From a bacterium (GTDB taxonomy: Bacteria; Caldisericota; Caldisericia; UBA6126): 64,000 bases of DNA. The notes under the pieces were generated by a model. The model was given only the letters and a program-made list of their open reading frames with translations, made no database searches and had not been told where the DNA came from. Of this stretch, positions 54,684 to 63,802 are shown piece after piece (within the stretch, counting starts at the first letter, position 1; the number at the start of each line of letters is the position of its first letter). Made by a program: the position numbers and the translations under genes. The DNA lies in NCBI GenBank assembly GCA_021372585.1, contig JAJFUD010000060.1, positions 1-64,000 of the forward strand. The letters run 5' to 3'.

Positions 54684-55961
54684 CTATTGTGCTGATTTTA
54701 TTGTTGTTTTAACATCTTTTATCAGCCAATCCATAATATTCCCTTTTCTCAGGTTTTCTTTCATGTAATTCTGCAACTTTTGCATATCAACGTCCTGACC
54801 TTCTTGTTTAAAGCGGTCAAATAAAGATTTGGATTCGCTGATCACCTTTTCTTCTTCAGGAGCAAGCTCGGGATGGGTAATAGCAAAATATCTGAATAAC
54901 AGGTCTAATTTTATCTGTTTAACCAGATTAGCTTCCATCTCTTTTTCAAGGCTTTCCTGAGTCTGTTTGGTTATTTCCAAATATTTTTCCCAAGTTAATT
55001 TCAGCCTTTTAACTTCATCTTCTAAGTTTCCCAGTTCTTTTTCTAGATACTTCTGGTACAAGTTGTCCGGAATAACCTCAAAAGAGGAATTCACAACCAG
55101 ATAATCAAGAACGGATTCAATGGTGGCTTCTTTCTTTGCAGCGTCATATTCCTGTTCAGCCGCTTGATTTATCTCGAACATGTACTCATCAGTTTGCTTT
55201 CCGGCTTGTATGGCATCAAGGAACTCCTGGTTAAAAAGTGGTAGTTCTTTCTTTTTCCAACCGATCACCTTAATATATATGTATTTTTTGGGCTCCTCTT
55301 CTTTATTCGGGATAGGAAAGAAAGCATGGGAGCCAATTTCCATCTCCATGATTTTTTCGTTTAATCCTGGCTGTATGCTATCTTCCATTAAGTAAATCAT
55401 CTTGGTTTTAGGGGAGGGGATGGCAGAAACATTTTCATTATCTGAATAAGCATATTCTATAATTGCATAGCCCTGCTTATCCGGTTTTGCCATATCGTTA
55501 TAAGTGGCATGGGTTTCCAACAAAGCATTGATTTTATCCTGAACAATCTCAGCCACCGTTTTTGGGATCATTAATTCAAATACCTTTTCTCCTATTTCAG
55601 CCGGAACAACCTTTGGATAGATATCCGCAAACAACTTTACCTGATAGGTTTGATTTTCTTGAAGAGGTTCAATAGATTTCATATAAGGAAAATCAATAAA
55701 CTGTTCCTCCTTCTTTTCATTTAAAAAAAGAGTGACAGCGTCTTTTGCCATAACTTTCAAGATATCTTCCTGCATCTCTGACAGTGGAAACCTGTTTTTT
55801 AATACATTTAAAGGAGCTTTTCCTTTTCTAAATCCTGGTAAAGTCGCTTGAAGGTTCACATCCAGATATGCATTGGTAATATACCGATTTACTTCATCCG
55901 GTGTAAATTCAAGTGTAATATTAGCCGTGTTCTTTTCAATAAAATATTCGACAATGTTCAT
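54684..55961 (-). CDS. tig: Trigger factor
   Basis: A 425-residue ribosome-associated chaperone. The ribosome-binding signature GFRKGKAP is at about 43-50. The middle, about 150-240, corresponds to the FKBP-type prolyl isomerase domain but is diverged and keeps few active-site aromatics, so isomerase activity is doubtful. The helical C-terminal domain follows. AGGAGG precedes the ATG. First gene of the 14-gene minus run. Confidence 0.92.
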   Translation of the reverse strand: MNIVEYFIEKNTANITLEFTPDEVNRYITNAYLDVNLQATLPGFRKGKAPLNVLKNRFPLSEMQEDILKVMAKDAVTLFLNEKKEEQFIDFPYMKSIEPLQENQTYQVKLFADIYPKVVPAEIGEKVFELMIPKTVAEIVQDKINALLETHATYNDMAKPDKQGYAIIEYAYSDNENVSAIPSPKTKMIYLMEDSIQPGLNEKIMEMEIGSHAFFPIPNKEEEPKKYIYIKVIGWKKKELPLFNQEFLDAIQAGKQTDEYMFEINQAAEQEYDAAKKEATIESVLDYLVVNSSFEVIPDNLYQKYLEKELGNLEDEVKRLKLTWEKYLEITKQTQESLEKEMEANLVKQIKLDLLFRYFAITHPELAPEEEKVISESKSLFDRFKQEGQDVDMQKLQNYMKENLRKGNIMDWLIKDVKTTIKSAQ

Positions 55962-55994
55962 TATACCTCCTCAAAATATAACAAAGAATTAATA

Positions 55995-56022
55995 CTTATA
56001 CCCACAGAAACAACTTTGTCAA
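55995..56022 (-). promoter_or_regulatory. Promoter of tig-clpP-lon
   Basis: Minus strand: consensus TTGACA (56022-56017), 16-base spacer, TATAAG (56000-55995). The transcript would start near 55988 with a 26-base leader. No CIRCE or CtsR-like repeat is visible, so there is no sign of heat-shock repressor control. Confidence 0.65.
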
Positions 56023-56088
56023 TTAGATGTTTCCGGCATATAATATATTATAAACAAATCGAAAAGTTTTGGTTTCTTTTTGAAATGC

Positions 56089-56116
56089 TTGACATTTTGT
56101 GGTTGACTGATATAGT
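56089..56116 (+). promoter_or_regulatory. Promoter of rplM-rpsI
   Basis: Plus strand: consensus TTGACA (56089-56094), 16-base spacer, TATAGT (56111-56116). It is divergent from the tig promoter; the two -35 boxes are 66 bases apart. Transcript start would be near 56123, only about 29 bases before rplM. Confidence 0.65.
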
Positions 56117-56151
56117 CATATACTTGATTTAAAGAAGTGAGAGGTATGCTT

Positions 56152-56580
56152 ATGGATACACATTATTTTGCTGAACGGGAAATTGAGAAGAAATGGTATG
56201 TTATTGACGCATCCAACCAAGTTTTAGGAAGATTAGCAGAAGCAGTTGCTAAAATCTTGATCGGAAAAAATAAGCCAGAGTATACTCCTAATGCAGATAT
56301 GGGAGATTTTGTTATTGTGGTGAATGCGGAAAAAGTGATCGTTAGCGGAACCAAAGAAAATGATAAGATTTATTATCGTCACTCTTTGTATCCGGGAGGT
56401 TTAAAAAAGACTCCCCTCTTTAGAATGAGACAGAAAGATGCTACTTATATGATCAGAAAAGCTGTATGGGGAATGGTTAAGCATACGCCGTTAGGACGGA
56501 AACGCTTTAAAAAGCTAAAAGTATTTAATCGTGCAGATCATAATCATGAAGCACAGCAACCAATTAAAATAGAATTATAG
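56152..56580 (+). CDS. rplM: 50S ribosomal protein L13
   Basis: A 142-residue uL13: WYVIDASNQVLGRLAEAVAKIL, GDFVIVVNAEKV, YYRHSLYPGGLK and AVWGMVKHTPLGRKRF. The ATG at 56152 is seven bases from AGAGG and gives the normal N-terminus; the frame is open to a GTG at 56137 but that would include the ribosome site. Followed by rpsI as in nearly all bacteria. Confidence 0.96.
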   Translation: MDTHYFAEREIEKKWYVIDASNQVLGRLAEAVAKILIGKNKPEYTPNADMGDFVIVVNAEKVIVSGTKENDKIYYRHSLYPGGLKKTPLFRMRQKDATYMIRKAVWGMVKHTPLGRKRFKKLKVFNRADHNHEAQQPIKIEL

Positions 56581-56591
56581 CGGGGGATAAA

Positions 56592-56978
56592 ATGGCAGGA
56601 ATTATGTCAACCGGTTATCGTAAAACATGTGTGGCAAGAGTTACTATGAAAGCTGGAGATGGGTCAGTATTAATTAACAACAAAAAAGTTGAGCAATACT
56701 TTCCGAATAAACTTCATCAACTTCGTATTATTGAACCTTTGCGTACGGTTAACAAAGAAAAACAGTTTAACCTGACAGTACAGGTATTCGGAGGCGGATT
56801 ATCCGGACAAGCTGTAGCGATTTGCCATGCTGTGGCAAAAGCACTCAGCGATATGGATATTAGTTTAAAGCCAGCGTTACGTGAAAAAGGTTTTCTTACC
56901 CGTGATTCCCGTATCAAGGAAAGAGTGAAAGCCGGACTTCGTGGAGCAAGAAAAGACAGACAATACCGTAAACGTTAA
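56592..56978 (+). CDS. rpsI: 30S ribosomal protein S9
   Basis: A 128-residue uS9 with STGYRKTCVARVTMKAG, GGGLSGQAVAICHAVAKAL and the basic end KAGLRGARKDRQYRKR, whose last Arg reaches the P-site tRNA. A Cys replaces the more usual Ser/Ala in the first motif. Eleven bases after rplM with a GGGGG ribosome site. Confidence 0.96.
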   Translation: MAGIMSTGYRKTCVARVTMKAGDGSVLINNKKVEQYFPNKLHQLRIIEPLRTVNKEKQFNLTVQVFGGGLSGQAVAICHAVAKALSDMDISLKPALREKGFLTRDSRIKERVKAGLRGARKDRQYRKR

Positions 56979-56997
56979 TACCACTGTCTGAAGTGCT

Positions 56998-57660
56998 ATG
57001 ATCACTTTTCAAGACACATCGTTTCTCAAAACGGAGAAGGATGTGTCTTTATTTTTTGAATCACGTGAAACAATTCCTATCACACTGGATTTAGATGCTG
57101 AAAAGTTTTATTTTCAACATTTACACGCTTCATTTCTTCTGGAAACGCTTCATTTCCCGGTACGGAACAATCAAATCACCCCTTTCCTGATTTTTGTTCG
57201 GTATTTATTACGCTCCAATCTTTGTTTCGATATTGCATTTTCTCTGCCTATCCAACATAAACAAAGTAAAATAGCCTTAATGTACGGTGATTACTTTCTT
57301 TCCAAGGCAGGAGCTTATTTTCAACCTTTTTTAGACTATATTTTATTAAGAAAATTATTAGTGAATACACTGAAGAGAATATCGAAATCCCAATGGCTCC
57401 AACCGGTATCCATCACTTCACGCTCTGATTTTTACCGGATGGTCAATTTACGGTACGGATCTGTTTTTCAATTCTGTATGAAAGCACCTTTACTGATGAA
57501 TCATCAAGCCCAGGCATGGGAAAAAAACAAGGCTCTTAAAGCGAACGCTTTGGCTTTGTACTGTACTTTTTTAAAGAACTCGCCTCTAACCAATCTCTAT
57601 AAACAGAAACAATCCAAAAATTTCGAACTGTTTAGACTACGAAAATATTTAGATTTGTAA
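56998..57660 (+). CDS. Unknown 220-residue protein, possible divergent HepS/prenyl-synthase-like fold
   Basis: I do not recognise this protein with confidence. It is 220 residues, all-helical in appearance, without membrane segments, signal peptide or metal motifs. The segment KIALMYGDYFLSKAGAYF near 95-110 resembles the AVLAGDYLLAKA helix of polyprenyl synthases and the matching helix of HepS, the non-catalytic heptaprenyl diphosphate synthase subunit; no DDxxD motif is present, so it could not be catalytic. It lies between rpsI and folD, 19 and 10 bases from each, with a poor ribosome site. Uninterrupted frame and normal codon use suggest a real gene. Confidence 0.6.
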   Translation: MITFQDTSFLKTEKDVSLFFESRETIPITLDLDAEKFYFQHLHASFLLETLHFPVRNNQITPFLIFVRYLLRSNLCFDIAFSLPIQHKQSKIALMYGDYFLSKAGAYFQPFLDYILLRKLLVNTLKRISKSQWLQPVSITSRSDFYRMVNLRYGSVFQFCMKAPLLMNHQAQAWEKNKALKANALALYCTFLKNSPLTNLYKQKQSKNFELFRLRKYLDL

Positions 57661-57670
57661 GGAGAGAAGC

Positions 57671-58507
57671 ATGGCAATAGTGATGGATGGAAAGTTGGTT
57701 TCCAATTCTATTCGAAGCAAAATTAAAGAAGAAATTGCTGCTTTATTGGTAAGAAAACCAAAATTAGCCACAATTTTAGTCGGTAATGATGAAAGCGCAA
57801 AAGTCTATATTCGTAACAAGGAAAAAGCTTGCCTTGAAGTTGGCATTCTTTCAGTTCAGGTCAACCTTCCCGAGGAATCGACCAACGAAATCCTATTGCA
57901 GACGATTGAACACTTAAACAATGACTCCTCTGTCGATGGTATCTTAATTCAGATGCCTTTACCCAAGCAATTGTCAACCGAAGAAATTATTAGAACAATC
58001 TCTCCGGGTAAAGATGTGGATTGTCTCCATCCGTTGAATTTAGGTTTTTTATGTTCCGGTCATGCTATTTTCACACCCAACACTCCGCAGGCGGTCTTAT
58101 CAATTCTCGACTTTTACCAGATTTCCCTGCAAGGAAAGAAAGCAGTGGTGATAGGGCGGTCGAATATTGTTGGAAAACCGGTATCTCTTTTGTTATTAGA
58201 CCGACATGCCACCGTGACTATATGCCACTCAAAAACCATTGACCTGCCTTCTGTTGCCAGGGAAGCAGATATTCTGGTTGTTGCGACAGGAAGAGCTTCC
58301 ATGGTGAACAAGAATTTTATTAAACCCGGAGCTGTAGTCTGTGATGTGGGTATTAATTATGTGGATGGTAAAATAAAGGGAGATGTGGAATACGAATCAG
58401 TCTTCCCACTTGCGTCTTATATCACACCGGTACCGGGAGGAATCGGCTCGTTAACCACTACCATGCTGTTAAATAATACGCTCAAGGCCTATCATCTTCA
58501 CCAATAA
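57671..58507 (+). CDS. folD: Bifunctional methylenetetrahydrofolate dehydrogenase/cyclohydrolase FolD
   Basis: A 278-residue FolD. Conserved KVYIRNKEKACLEVGI carries the catalytic Lys and Tyr, DGILIQMPLPKQL is the folate site, and GRSNIVGKPVSLLLL and PVPGGIGSLTTTML complete the NADP site. It interconverts methylene-, methenyl- and formyl-tetrahydrofolate. Ribosome site AAGGAGAG. One-carbon metabolism is also represented by the formimidoyltransferase fragment at the right edge. Confidence 0.96.
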   Translation: MAIVMDGKLVSNSIRSKIKEEIAALLVRKPKLATILVGNDESAKVYIRNKEKACLEVGILSVQVNLPEESTNEILLQTIEHLNNDSSVDGILIQMPLPKQLSTEEIIRTISPGKDVDCLHPLNLGFLCSGHAIFTPNTPQAVLSILDFYQISLQGKKAVVIGRSNIVGKPVSLLLLDRHATVTICHSKTIDLPSVAREADILVVATGRASMVNKNFIKPGAVVCDVGINYVDGKIKGDVEYESVFPLASYITPVPGGIGSLTTTMLLNNTLKAYHLHQ

Positions 58508-59607
58508 TGTCAGCAGGATTGTATCTGCATTTCCCGTTCTGCAAAAAAAGATGCGATTATTGTGATTTTGTCTCCACAACAGATTTAGATCAACGAAAAG
58601 GATACTTATCGTTATTAATAAAAGAAAAACATCTTTACCAAAAGGATTGGGACCGCGAGATTTTTGATACAATCTATTTCGGTGGAGGCACCCCTTCCCT
58701 GCTCCCTCCTGAAGACTGGGAAAAACTTGCTGAGTGGGTTGCCAAAGAACTACCCGGCTTAAGTGAATTTACCATAGAAGCAAACCCTGAATCAGTTACC
58801 CGGCAATTTATCTCTTCGGTTGAGAAAACAGGCTGTACTCGAATCAGTCTGGGTATTCAATCAACAGATGATCATGTATTGTCTTGCATTGGAAGAATTC
58901 ATACCGCAAAACAAGCTAATGAAGCTGCTGTTTTAGTAAAAAACAGTCGAATACAACAAGTCAATTTTGATTTTATCGTCGGCCTTCCGGGTGAGACCCG
59001 GGAGGGAATAGAAACAAATTGTCAGTTCATCGAAACGTATCGTCCTCAACATATCTCTTTGTATTTTCTTTCCCTTTCCTCCTCAACGATCTTATTTCAA
59101 ACACAAAAAACCAATCCTTCTTTATTTCCAGATGAAAAAAGAATGGTGGAATGGTGGAAACACTATATCCGCTTTTTTGATCAGTTAGGGTATCAGCATT
59201 ATGAGATCAGTAATTTCTCCCTGCCTGGGTATGAAAGCCAACACAATAACCATTACTGGGAAAGAGATCCTTATCTTGGACTTGGTGTGAATGCTTCCAG
59301 TTATTTGCCTGAAAAAAGATGGACGAATGAACCACAGCTGAAATCCTATCGACAAAAATTGCTTCTAGCAGAAAAACCGGTACATCAATCCGAAATACTG
59401 TCGCAGGAATCGATTCGGTTTGAAAAAATCATGCTTGGCCTCAGGAAGCTAAAAACGGGAATTCCGGTAGATATCGTTGATCAAAATAAACACAACCTTC
59501 TGCAAGAGTTATTGGATAAACAATGGCTTAAACTACAAAATACAAGGTTGATATTAACAGAAAATGGGTGCTTGTGGTTGGATGCAATCATAAGAAAACT
59601 GGCTTGA
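58507..59607 (+). CDS. hemW: HemW-type radical SAM protein
   Basis: A 366-residue radical SAM protein. The cluster motif CKKRCDYCDF near 12-21 has the extra Cys-x-Phe spacing of HemW. It continues with IYFGGGTPSLL, FTIEANPES, ISLGIQS, FDFIVGLPGET and HNNHYW, all HemW/HemN-like features. HemW is a haem chaperone; it was formerly called coproporphyrinogen oxidase. Start codon overlaps the folD stop (TAATG). The stop codon lies inside the hairpin terminator. Confidence 0.9.
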   Translation: MSAGLYLHFPFCKKRCDYCDFVSTTDLDQRKGYLSLLIKEKHLYQKDWDREIFDTIYFGGGTPSLLPPEDWEKLAEWVAKELPGLSEFTIEANPESVTRQFISSVEKTGCTRISLGIQSTDDHVLSCIGRIHTAKQANEAAVLVKNSRIQQVNFDFIVGLPGETREGIETNCQFIETYRPQHISLYFLSLSSSTILFQTQKTNPSLFPDEKRMVEWWKHYIRFFDQLGYQHYEISNFSLPGYESQHNNHYWERDPYLGLGVNASSYLPEKRWTNEPQLKSYRQKLLLAEKPVHQSEILSQESIRFEKIMLGLRKLKTGIPVDIVDQNKHNLLQELLDKQWLKLQNTRLILTENGCLWLDAIIRKLA

Positions 59608-59631
59608 TCGTTAGGCTGACCAAGCCAGTTT
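59596..59631. terminator. Bidirectional hairpin between hemW and the stalk-domain gene
   Basis: An 11-base perfect inverted repeat, AAACTGGCTTG and CAAGCCAGTTT (59596-59606 and 59621-59631), with a 14-base loop. It includes the last bases of hemW. On the minus strand the stem is followed by TTTTCTT, on the plus strand by TTTAATC, so it can end both convergent transcripts, better on the minus side. Confidence 0.65.
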
Positions 59632-59652
59632 AATCATGAAAACGCTACCAAT

Positions 59653-62535
59653 TTATTTCAGTTTCGTGATGACAATCGTTTGTGTGATATTATCCCAATC
59701 AATAGCAGATTCAAATGTTTCGGCGATGAAACGGATAGGCACAAAAGTCCGGCTGTTCTGAATTTCAGGAGCAGCATCCAACAAATAGGATTTTCCGTTT
59801 ACAAATACCGTGTTATTACCTATCTGCATCAGGATAGCCATATCACCCAACGAAATGTGAATTGTCTGGGATTTTGCTTCCCACTCAATCGTTGCGCCGA
59901 AGGCTTCCGTGATGAAACGGACCGGCACAAAAGTCCGGCTGTTTTTGATATAGGGAGGATACTCCAAGATCGTCGCTTTACCTTCAATCGTAGCTTCTAC
60001 CTGTCCGATTGTCAGTTTAATCGTGAGTTGGTGATAATTATATACGGACATGGTAAGGGAATTTTGATTCCCTAACGTGTCGGCTGCATCAAATACAAGC
60101 GTATTGGCATACAATGTCAGGGGAACCTTTACGGTAAATAGGTCATGAACAATCGTTGCGGGAACTCCATTCACCATTAAGATAGATCCGGGTTCAATTC
60201 GTCCTGTGATCTGTACCTCTTTTTGATCAATCAGTTTCGGTAATGTATCTACCAGGATCGTAGGTCCAATGGTATCAAGTTTAATATCGATTGTTTTGGT
60301 TATATTTTCCAGATTTTTCGTTACCGTGACAACAATTTGATTGTTACCCTCAGCAAGAGTAATGATAAAGGAGAAGCCCCCCTGATCATCGGAATCGGTT
60401 TTCCATTCATGTCCATCCATTTTCGCCAATACCGGTATATTGGGAAGGGTTCTACCTTTCACGGTTACGGGTGATTTATTGGTCATGACAGGTAAAGGAT
60501 CGACCTCCAGAAAAAGTTTAATATCCCGTTTAATAACCGGTATAGTTGCTTCACCCGGTTGCATACCTTCAATAGTAGCTTTTACTATTATGTCTCCCGT
60601 CTGGGTTGGTTTCCAGTTGGCATAGCATCTGCCGTCTTTATCAGTACGCCCGGTATATTGAATACCACAACCCGAAGCATTCACTGAAGCGCCTTCCACA
60701 GGTCTGTTGGTTCCCAATTGCGTTACGAGAATAGTAACATCATTATCCTCATCAACGTAAATCGGACTCGGGGTAACAGAGATACCGCTACCAAGCACTG
60801 AGTCAAGATACATAACCTTTTCCAGCTTGAAGCTGTTAGGGGAATCTTGACGTTTATTTTCGAAATAAACATCAAGCGTAATGACACTATCTCCAATACC
60901 GGTCGGGGTAAAAAACATGGTTGCGATAATCTCTGTTTTCGTGGTGGTTATTTTTTGTAATCTGCCATAGATAGAATTTTGATCTTGGTTCCCCTTTAAG
61001 CTGACCACACCCGTAATATCTAATGGTATATCCCTATTGTTAGCAGGCTTTATGACAAAATCGATATGGTTCTCGATACTATAGATTAAATCATAATTAT
61101 TTTTGTTGTAACCGGTTTTACTTAATTCAATCCCTGTTTTTGCGTCATACGCTTTGACAGAAGGCTGCCCGGATCCAATGATCATATTAGGCATGGCATC
61201 GAAATCAAGATAGAATACATACTCAGGTTGATATCTTTTTTCGATTTTTATCGGATCATTCTCAGAATCCGGTGGTCCGCCGGAAACGTCTCTGTTTCCA
61301 TATGGATTACATGCCACCAAACCACCGATTTTTGTTACATCGTCAGCAAAAATATAGAATTTGCATCTTCCTTGTGTATCAAATAACAAAGAATCATGGT
61401 AATCCAATTTACCATCCTCATTAATATCTGCAAATAAATAACCACCTTCATACCGGTTATTGTAGATGCACCCTAAACCCCATCCATATGGCGATTCAGA
61501 AATGTCAAACTGAGGTTCTGTTACAAAATAGCCATCCTCCCATTGAATATTCGAAGTAACATAGTACGTAATGGCTTCTAAAGTATTGATAGTACCTTGT
61601 TCATTCAAATCCCTTACATTAAAATAGCTCATCGGATGAGATTCTTTGTTCCGGTAATCGATATATCCGTTAAGGTTATAATCAATGCCAAGGTGTAAGT
61701 AATACCTTCCCCCGTCATTCAATAAATAATTTGCGACAGAATGGTTTAGCCGGTATTCACCATCACTTGAAGAAGGAGAGAGATTGAATTCAAAGTTAGC
61801 GGGTCGGGTGGTAAACGGAGTAAACCGTGCTACTTCTTTTACTCCGCCACAAATGTTCAGATCTTTATTAATACCTGTAATTAATTTCCCTTGAGCGTTT
61901 CGAGCAATAGCGGTGACCTCATACAAACGGTTATCCCCGGCTGTAAGAGTGAAATCAGGTTCACCAGGAACAGTAAAAACTGTTTGTTCCGGGTCTTCGG
62001 TGTTGACAATCTCATAAGTCACGATCGGACTAACCACTTCTACTTCCACATGACCGGTTTGTCGTCTGTCAGGGGTATAAACAGAAATAAAGAATTTTCC
62101 AGCATCATTCGCGCAAAAACCTTTGAATATATATTTACCTTCTTTTGCATGAGAAAAATCGATTGTAATCGGTCTGAAACCAAACATGTTTTCATTACTG
62201 ACCAAGGTAGAATCATCATTGTGAAGATCAGTTCTTGTCCAATAATATTGTCCCAAGGTTTTTGGATGATGGTCTATAAAGAGTAATTTCCATACGACTT
62301 CATCTTCAATTTCTCCACCTTGGGTTAAATCCACCGGATGACCCTCATCATCAGTAATAATAATAGTGAATGGTTCTTCCGGATCAATCAGCTCAGGCAC
62401 ACAACCGGCAGTTAGCGGAGCAGGGAAATAACTTAGGTTTAAACCCTCTGCTTTTGCTTCTACTGTGGTAAAAGTAAAACTAAAAAAGGCTGCCAGCAAA
62501 AACAATATTGTGGACCAGACTTTTATTCTTTTCAT
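59653..62535 (-). CDS. Secreted protein with EF-hand-like loops, Ig-like and stalk domains
   Basis: A 960-residue exported protein. Signal peptide is about 1-29 (hydrophobic VWSTILFLLAAFFSFTF, cleavage near AKA-EG). Two short Asp-rich loops, DYNLNGYIDYRN near 282 and DINEDGKLDYHD near 370, resemble calcium-binding EF-hand or dockerin loops. Two or three Ig-like domains follow (about 610-840), and a pair of copper-amine-oxidase-N (stalk) repeats ends the protein (about 843-960), each with NSRTFVPVRFI- or NSRTFVPIRFI-type cores. The ATG at 62535 is preferred because the signal peptide begins there; a start at 62580 adds 15 polar residues. AGGAGG lies 13 bases upstream. Probable cell-surface protein, function unknown. 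Confidence 0.75.
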   Translation of the reverse strand: MKRIKVWSTILFLLAAFFSFTFTTVEAKAEGLNLSYFPAPLTAGCVPELIDPEEPFTIIITDDEGHPVDLTQGGEIEDEVVWKLLFIDHHPKTLGQYYWTRTDLHNDDSTLVSNENMFGFRPITIDFSHAKEGKYIFKGFCANDAGKFFISVYTPDRRQTGHVEVEVVSPIVTYEIVNTEDPEQTVFTVPGEPDFTLTAGDNRLYEVTAIARNAQGKLITGINKDLNICGGVKEVARFTPFTTRPANFEFNLSPSSSDGEYRLNHSVANYLLNDGGRYYLHLGIDYNLNGYIDYRNKESHPMSYFNVRDLNEQGTINTLEAITYYVTSNIQWEDGYFVTEPQFDISESPYGWGLGCIYNNRYEGGYLFADINEDGKLDYHDSLLFDTQGRCKFYIFADDVTKIGGLVACNPYGNRDVSGGPPDSENDPIKIEKRYQPEYVFYLDFDAMPNMIIGSGQPSVKAYDAKTGIELSKTGYNKNNYDLIYSIENHIDFVIKPANNRDIPLDITGVVSLKGNQDQNSIYGRLQKITTTKTEIIATMFFTPTGIGDSVITLDVYFENKRQDSPNSFKLEKVMYLDSVLGSGISVTPSPIYVDEDNDVTILVTQLGTNRPVEGASVNASGCGIQYTGRTDKDGRCYANWKPTQTGDIIVKATIEGMQPGEATIPVIKRDIKLFLEVDPLPVMTNKSPVTVKGRTLPNIPVLAKMDGHEWKTDSDDQGGFSFIITLAEGNNQIVVTVTKNLENITKTIDIKLDTIGPTILVDTLPKLIDQKEVQITGRIEPGSILMVNGVPATIVHDLFTVKVPLTLYANTLVFDAADTLGNQNSLTMSVYNYHQLTIKLTIGQVEATIEGKATILEYPPYIKNSRTFVPVRFITEAFGATIEWEAKSQTIHISLGDMAILMQIGNNTVFVNGKSYLLDAAPEIQNSRTFVPIRFIAETFESAIDWDNITQTIVITKLK

Positions 62536-62665
62536 TTTTATTTTTTTTCCTCCTCGATCATTTATACTGCAAATACACATGCTTTCGGATTAGGTTCACT
62601 GTTATGTTTGATTTTACCGCTTGATGAGAGAAAGAAAAAACTGGTGTCAGACCTGAAAAAAAATA

Positions 62666-63802
62666 TCATTTCGGAGTTTTGGCAGGTTTTTTCCAATATT
62701 TCTGAATATAATCCTGAATAATGGACTCAAATCCAATCTCTTCCAGCCATCGAGAAAAAGTGTCCTTTTTCATAGTGGTTGCGGGTTGGACAGGAACAAA
62801 AGCACATTTTTCGTTTTGAAAAAAAGGAAAGAAACCGATTTTTCTTGATAAGTCTACAATTTCTTGTTTATCCTGACCAATTAAAGGGCGAAAAATAGGA
62901 ATCCTGGTAGTTTGCTCCAGCAATGAGAGATTATCAAGCGTCTGAGAAGCTACTTGCCCGAGATTGTCTCCTGTGACAACCGCTTTAGCATGTAGTTGCT
63001 CGGCAATATGCCCTGCAAGGGTTAACATACTCAATTTGCAAAAAATACACTGATACTTTGCATTAAAGTTCTCCTGATACCATTGCAATAATGGTGTATG
63101 AGGTAATGTGATCAACTTCACCGATCTTCCGGCGTAGATTTCCAACGCTAGTTGCAACGAATTCAAAGGTTCCTCCCCGAAATGGAGAAGAATGACTTCA
63201 CAGCCCCTTTTTGCTAATAAATAAGCAGCCACGGGGGAATCAATACCCTTTGAAGCCAATACGATCACTTTTCCCTGGGTACCGTATGGTAATCCTCCGG
63301 CTCCTTCTATTCTTCTATAAAAGATGGCTGTTCTGTCAGTTTTCAGGTCGACATCAATGTTAAGTTCCGGATTTTTCAGGTTTACTTGCCAATTCTCAAA
63401 ATAATAAGAGGCTTCGTATTCAATAGAATAATGCGACAGGGAGAGTCTTTTGTCCTTATGAGCTGTAATCCTGTAAGACTTCGGTTCATTTCCCACCCAT
63501 TTAGAGCGGATTTCCTGCATTGCCGATCGTATGGAAGCAAAATTTGTTTCGGTGAGGATGACCGGTGCCACATAGGATACTCCGAAAGTCAAAGCCATCA
63601 TTTTCAAGGATGCTTCAGAGAATTTTCCGGATATAAGACAAGCATTATGATTCCATCCATGAACGTGATAAGAAATTCCGAGCCGATTCAACTTATCCGT
63701 GATTCGGGACAATAAAACCTTTTGTAAATGGCTTTTTACGTAGGTGCTTTTTAAATAAATCTCTGAGACATGGATTAAAACAAAACGGTTTTCATTAATC
63801 AT
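62666..63802 (-). CDS. thiI: ThiI-like tRNA 4-thiouridine sulfurtransferase
   Basis: A 378-residue protein: N-terminal ferredoxin-like and THUMP region (about 1-160), then a PP-loop ATP pyrophosphatase domain with VLASKGIDSPVAAYLLAKRG near 180, where SGGxDS of ThiI is changed to SKGIDS. CIFCK near 255 holds the conserved Cys pair seen in several ThiI-like proteins. There is no C-terminal rhodanese domain, as in Bacillota-type ThiI. It should thiolate U8 of tRNA. The start overlaps the formimidoyltransferase stop by four bases. Confidence 0.85.
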   Translation of the reverse strand: MINENRFVLIHVSEIYLKSTYVKSHLQKVLLSRITDKLNRLGISYHVHGWNHNACLISGKFSEASLKMMALTFGVSYVAPVILTETNFASIRSAMQEIRSKWVGNEPKSYRITAHKDKRLSLSHYSIEYEASYYFENWQVNLKNPELNIDVDLKTDRTAIFYRRIEGAGGLPYGTQGKVIVLASKGIDSPVAAYLLAKRGCEVILLHFGEEPLNSLQLALEIYAGRSVKLITLPHTPLLQWYQENFNAKYQCIFCKLSMLTLAGHIAEQLHAKAVVTGDNLGQVASQTLDNLSLLEQTTRIPIFRPLIGQDKQEIVDLSRKIGFFPFFQNEKCAFVPVQPATTMKKDTFSRWLEEIGFESIIQDYIQKYWKKPAKTPK

